The position numbers and the translations under genes are program-made. Below the pieces are notes generated by a model that saw only the letters and a list, made by a program, of their open reading frames with translations, searched no databases and was not told where the DNA came from. Source: JBBSUX01 sp038234045 (GTDB lineage Bacteria; Pseudomonadota; Gammaproteobacteria; Burkholderiales; Burkholderiaceae_C). Taken from it: a stretch of 9,042 bases of DNA. Numbering within the stretch: position 1 is the first letter of the stretch; every line of letters begins with the position of its first letter. The stretch is taken from contig JBBSUX010000145.1 of NCBI GenBank assembly GCA_038234045.1, forward strand, positions 1 through 9,042, read 5' to 3'. Below are positions 8,097 through 9,042 of the stretch, piece after piece.

Positions 8097-8120
8097 GATT
8101 AGTAGCTGGTTGCGCTAGCA

Positions 8121-8167
8121 CCGATTGCCGGCCGGGCTCGAAACAGTGCCAGTTGGAGCCTGATCGG
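8121..8167. other. Imperfect stem-loop after livF
   Basis: Nested inverted arms, CCGAT/ATCGG (8121-8125, 8163-8167) and GGCTC/GAGCC (8135-8139, 8156-8160), could fold into one interrupted hairpin about 25 nt beyond the livF stop. There is no T-run, so it is not a standard terminator. It could be a 3' end stabiliser of the liv transcript. Confidence 0.25.
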
Positions 8168-8190
8168 GCGGCAAAGCAACGTGCGAACAC

Positions 8191-8976
8191 TCACGACCCG
8201 CTTTTTACGGCGCCCAGGTACGTATCCACCACCCGCGCATCGTGCGCCAGTTGCGCAGCGGGGCCATGCAACGCGATCTCGCCCATCTCGAGCACGTAGC
8301 CTTCGTCGGCGACTTCGAGTGCCGCTCGGGCGTTCTGCTCCACCAGCAAGATGGTGACGCCGGTCTGGCGCAAGCGTTCGATGGTGCGAAAGACTTCCTT
8401 CACCACCAGCGGTGCCAGGCCCAGGCTCGGTTCATCCAGCATCAGCAAGCGCGGGGCGGACATCAATGCACGCCCCAGCGCCAGCATCTGGCGTTCGCCG
8501 CCAGAAAGCGTTCCAGCCAGTTGCGCGCGGCGTTCGAGCAATCGCGGAAAGAGCGAATACACCTCGTCGATGCGGTCGCGCCAGCCCTTTTGTCCGAGCC
8601 GCCGTGGCCTGAATCCACCCAGCAGCAAGTTGTCCTCCACCGGCATGGTGCCGAAGAGCTCGCGCTTTTCCGGGACCAGCGCGATGCCGGCCATGACACG
8701 GTCTTCCAGCGGCAGGCGAGCTAGCGGCTGCCCGTCGAACTCGATGCTTCCCGCTGTCACTGGAAGAATGCCGATCAGGGTGTTGAGCAGGGTCGACTTG
8801 CCGGCTCCGTTCGGGCCGATGACGGTCACGACGGAGCCCGGCGCCGCATCCAGCGAAAGGCCATGCAGCACCTCAGCCCGGCCATAGCCGGCGTGCAAGT
8901 CGCGTGCCTTCAGCAACGGGGATTGCGAGGATGCGGTGGATGGCGCAAGCGATTGGGGGTGGGGCAAGTCACTCAT
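8191..8976 (-). CDS. livF: Branched-chain amino-acid-type ABC transporter, ATP-binding protein LivF
   Basis: This is one of the two ATPases that power a HAAT-family importer (branched-chain amino acids, or related substrates such as amides, urea or aromatic acids). The 261-aa protein shows the Walker A GPNGAGKST (54-62), the ABC signature LSGGERQ (157-163) and the Walker B LLMLDEPSLGLAP starting at 177. LivF-type features are VPEKRELFGTMPVEDNLLLG and ILLVEQNARAALEVAD, where VEQN replaces the usual H-loop His region. The first about 20 residues before LLKARDLHAGYG are a Ser/Pro-rich extension longer than in typical LivF. I chose ATG 8976, 5 nt after the livG stop. A TTG at 8985 overlapping that stop would add three residues. 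The close spacing indicates an operon with translational coupling. The actual substrate cannot be judged without the binding protein. Confidence 0.93.
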   Translation of the reverse strand: MSDLPHPQSLAPSTASSQSPLLKARDLHAGYGRAEVLHGLSLDAAPGSVVTVIGPNGAGKSTLLNTLIGILPVTAGSIEFDGQPLARLPLEDRVMAGIALVPEKRELFGTMPVEDNLLLGGFRPRRLGQKGWRDRIDEVYSLFPRLLERRAQLAGTLSGGERQMLALGRALMSAPRLLMLDEPSLGLAPLVVKEVFRTIERLRQTGVTILLVEQNARAALEVADEGYVLEMGEIALHGPAAQLAHDARVVDTYLGAVKSGS

Positions 8977-8981
8977 GGCTA

Positions 8982-9042
8982 TCAATGCTCAGTACCGAGG
9001 TAGGCTGCTCGTACGGCCGCTCTCTGCTGAACCTCGGCAGTC
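8982..9042 (-). CDS. livG: ABC transporter ATP-binding protein LivG, C-terminal end only
   Basis: Upstream of livF on the same strand a frame open from the window edge reads TAEVQQRAAVRAAYLGTEH and then stops with TGA (8984-8982). The VRAAYLG ending is typical of the C-terminus of LivG, which normally precedes livF. Only 19 full codons are visible, so the call rests on this short motif and on gene order. Confidence 0.75.
   Translation of the reverse strand, partial: TAEVQQRAAVRAAYLGTEH

Larger units (their letters stand above)
8058..8115. repeat. Direct repeat GGTTGCGC in the regulator promoter
   Basis: GGTTGCGC occurs at 8058-8065 and again at 8108-8115, with repeat starts exactly 50 bp apart, flanking the promoter of the HxlR-type gene. 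The repeat is short and may be chance, but it brackets the -35 and -10 elements. Confidence 0.3.

Overview
The window is high-GC, densely coded chromosomal DNA. Gene content and protein style suggest a Proteobacterium, most likely a betaproteobacterium (Burkholderiales or Rhodocyclales). The evidence is the divergent ppsR/ppsA pair, a VC_2705-type sodium:solute symporter with its DUF4212 partner, a short cytoplasmic FKBP and a Liv-type ABC transporter. The lineage is inferred from protein resemblance; no rRNA or marker gene is present. There are no complete mobile elements, CRISPR arrays or RNA genes. The region looks like core metabolism and transport with a few regulatory sites worth checking.

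Left part (1-3948): the 3' end of a UDP-GlcNAc 2-epimerase gene (wecB, + strand) converges on ppsR (- strand), and the two overlap by 7 bp at their 3' ends. ppsR and ppsA are divergent and share a 292-bp intergenic region. PpsA makes phosphoenolpyruvate from pyruvate. PpsR is the bifunctional kinase/pyrophosphorylase that turns it off and on, and the target Thr and catalytic His are visible in this PpsA. The pair forms a gluconeogenesis control unit.

Middle (4036-7156, + strand): a two-gene transport unit of a small DUF4212 membrane subunit and a large sodium:solute symporter with overlapping reading frames. It probably imports a short organic acid, which would fit its place next to PEP synthase. 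The symporter carries a roughly 130-residue charged helical insertion, a canonical EF-hand-type loop, and an unusual C-terminal tail encoded by what looks like an intergenic repeat. An uncharacterised 166-aa two-part protein with a GTG start follows.

Right part (7177-9042, - strand): a cytoplasmic FKBP-type peptidyl-prolyl isomerase with a structured leader (a terminator-type hairpin and a second hairpin next to the ribosome-binding site); a HxlR-family regulator with a good promoter overlapped by a perfect 7-bp-arm inverted repeat; and the end of a branched-chain amino-acid-type ABC transporter operon (livF complete, livG only as its last codons).

I found no convincing undescribed multi-gene system. 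The most useful leads are the candidate HxlR operator, the FKBP leader, and the symporter's EF-hand loop and repeat-derived tail.
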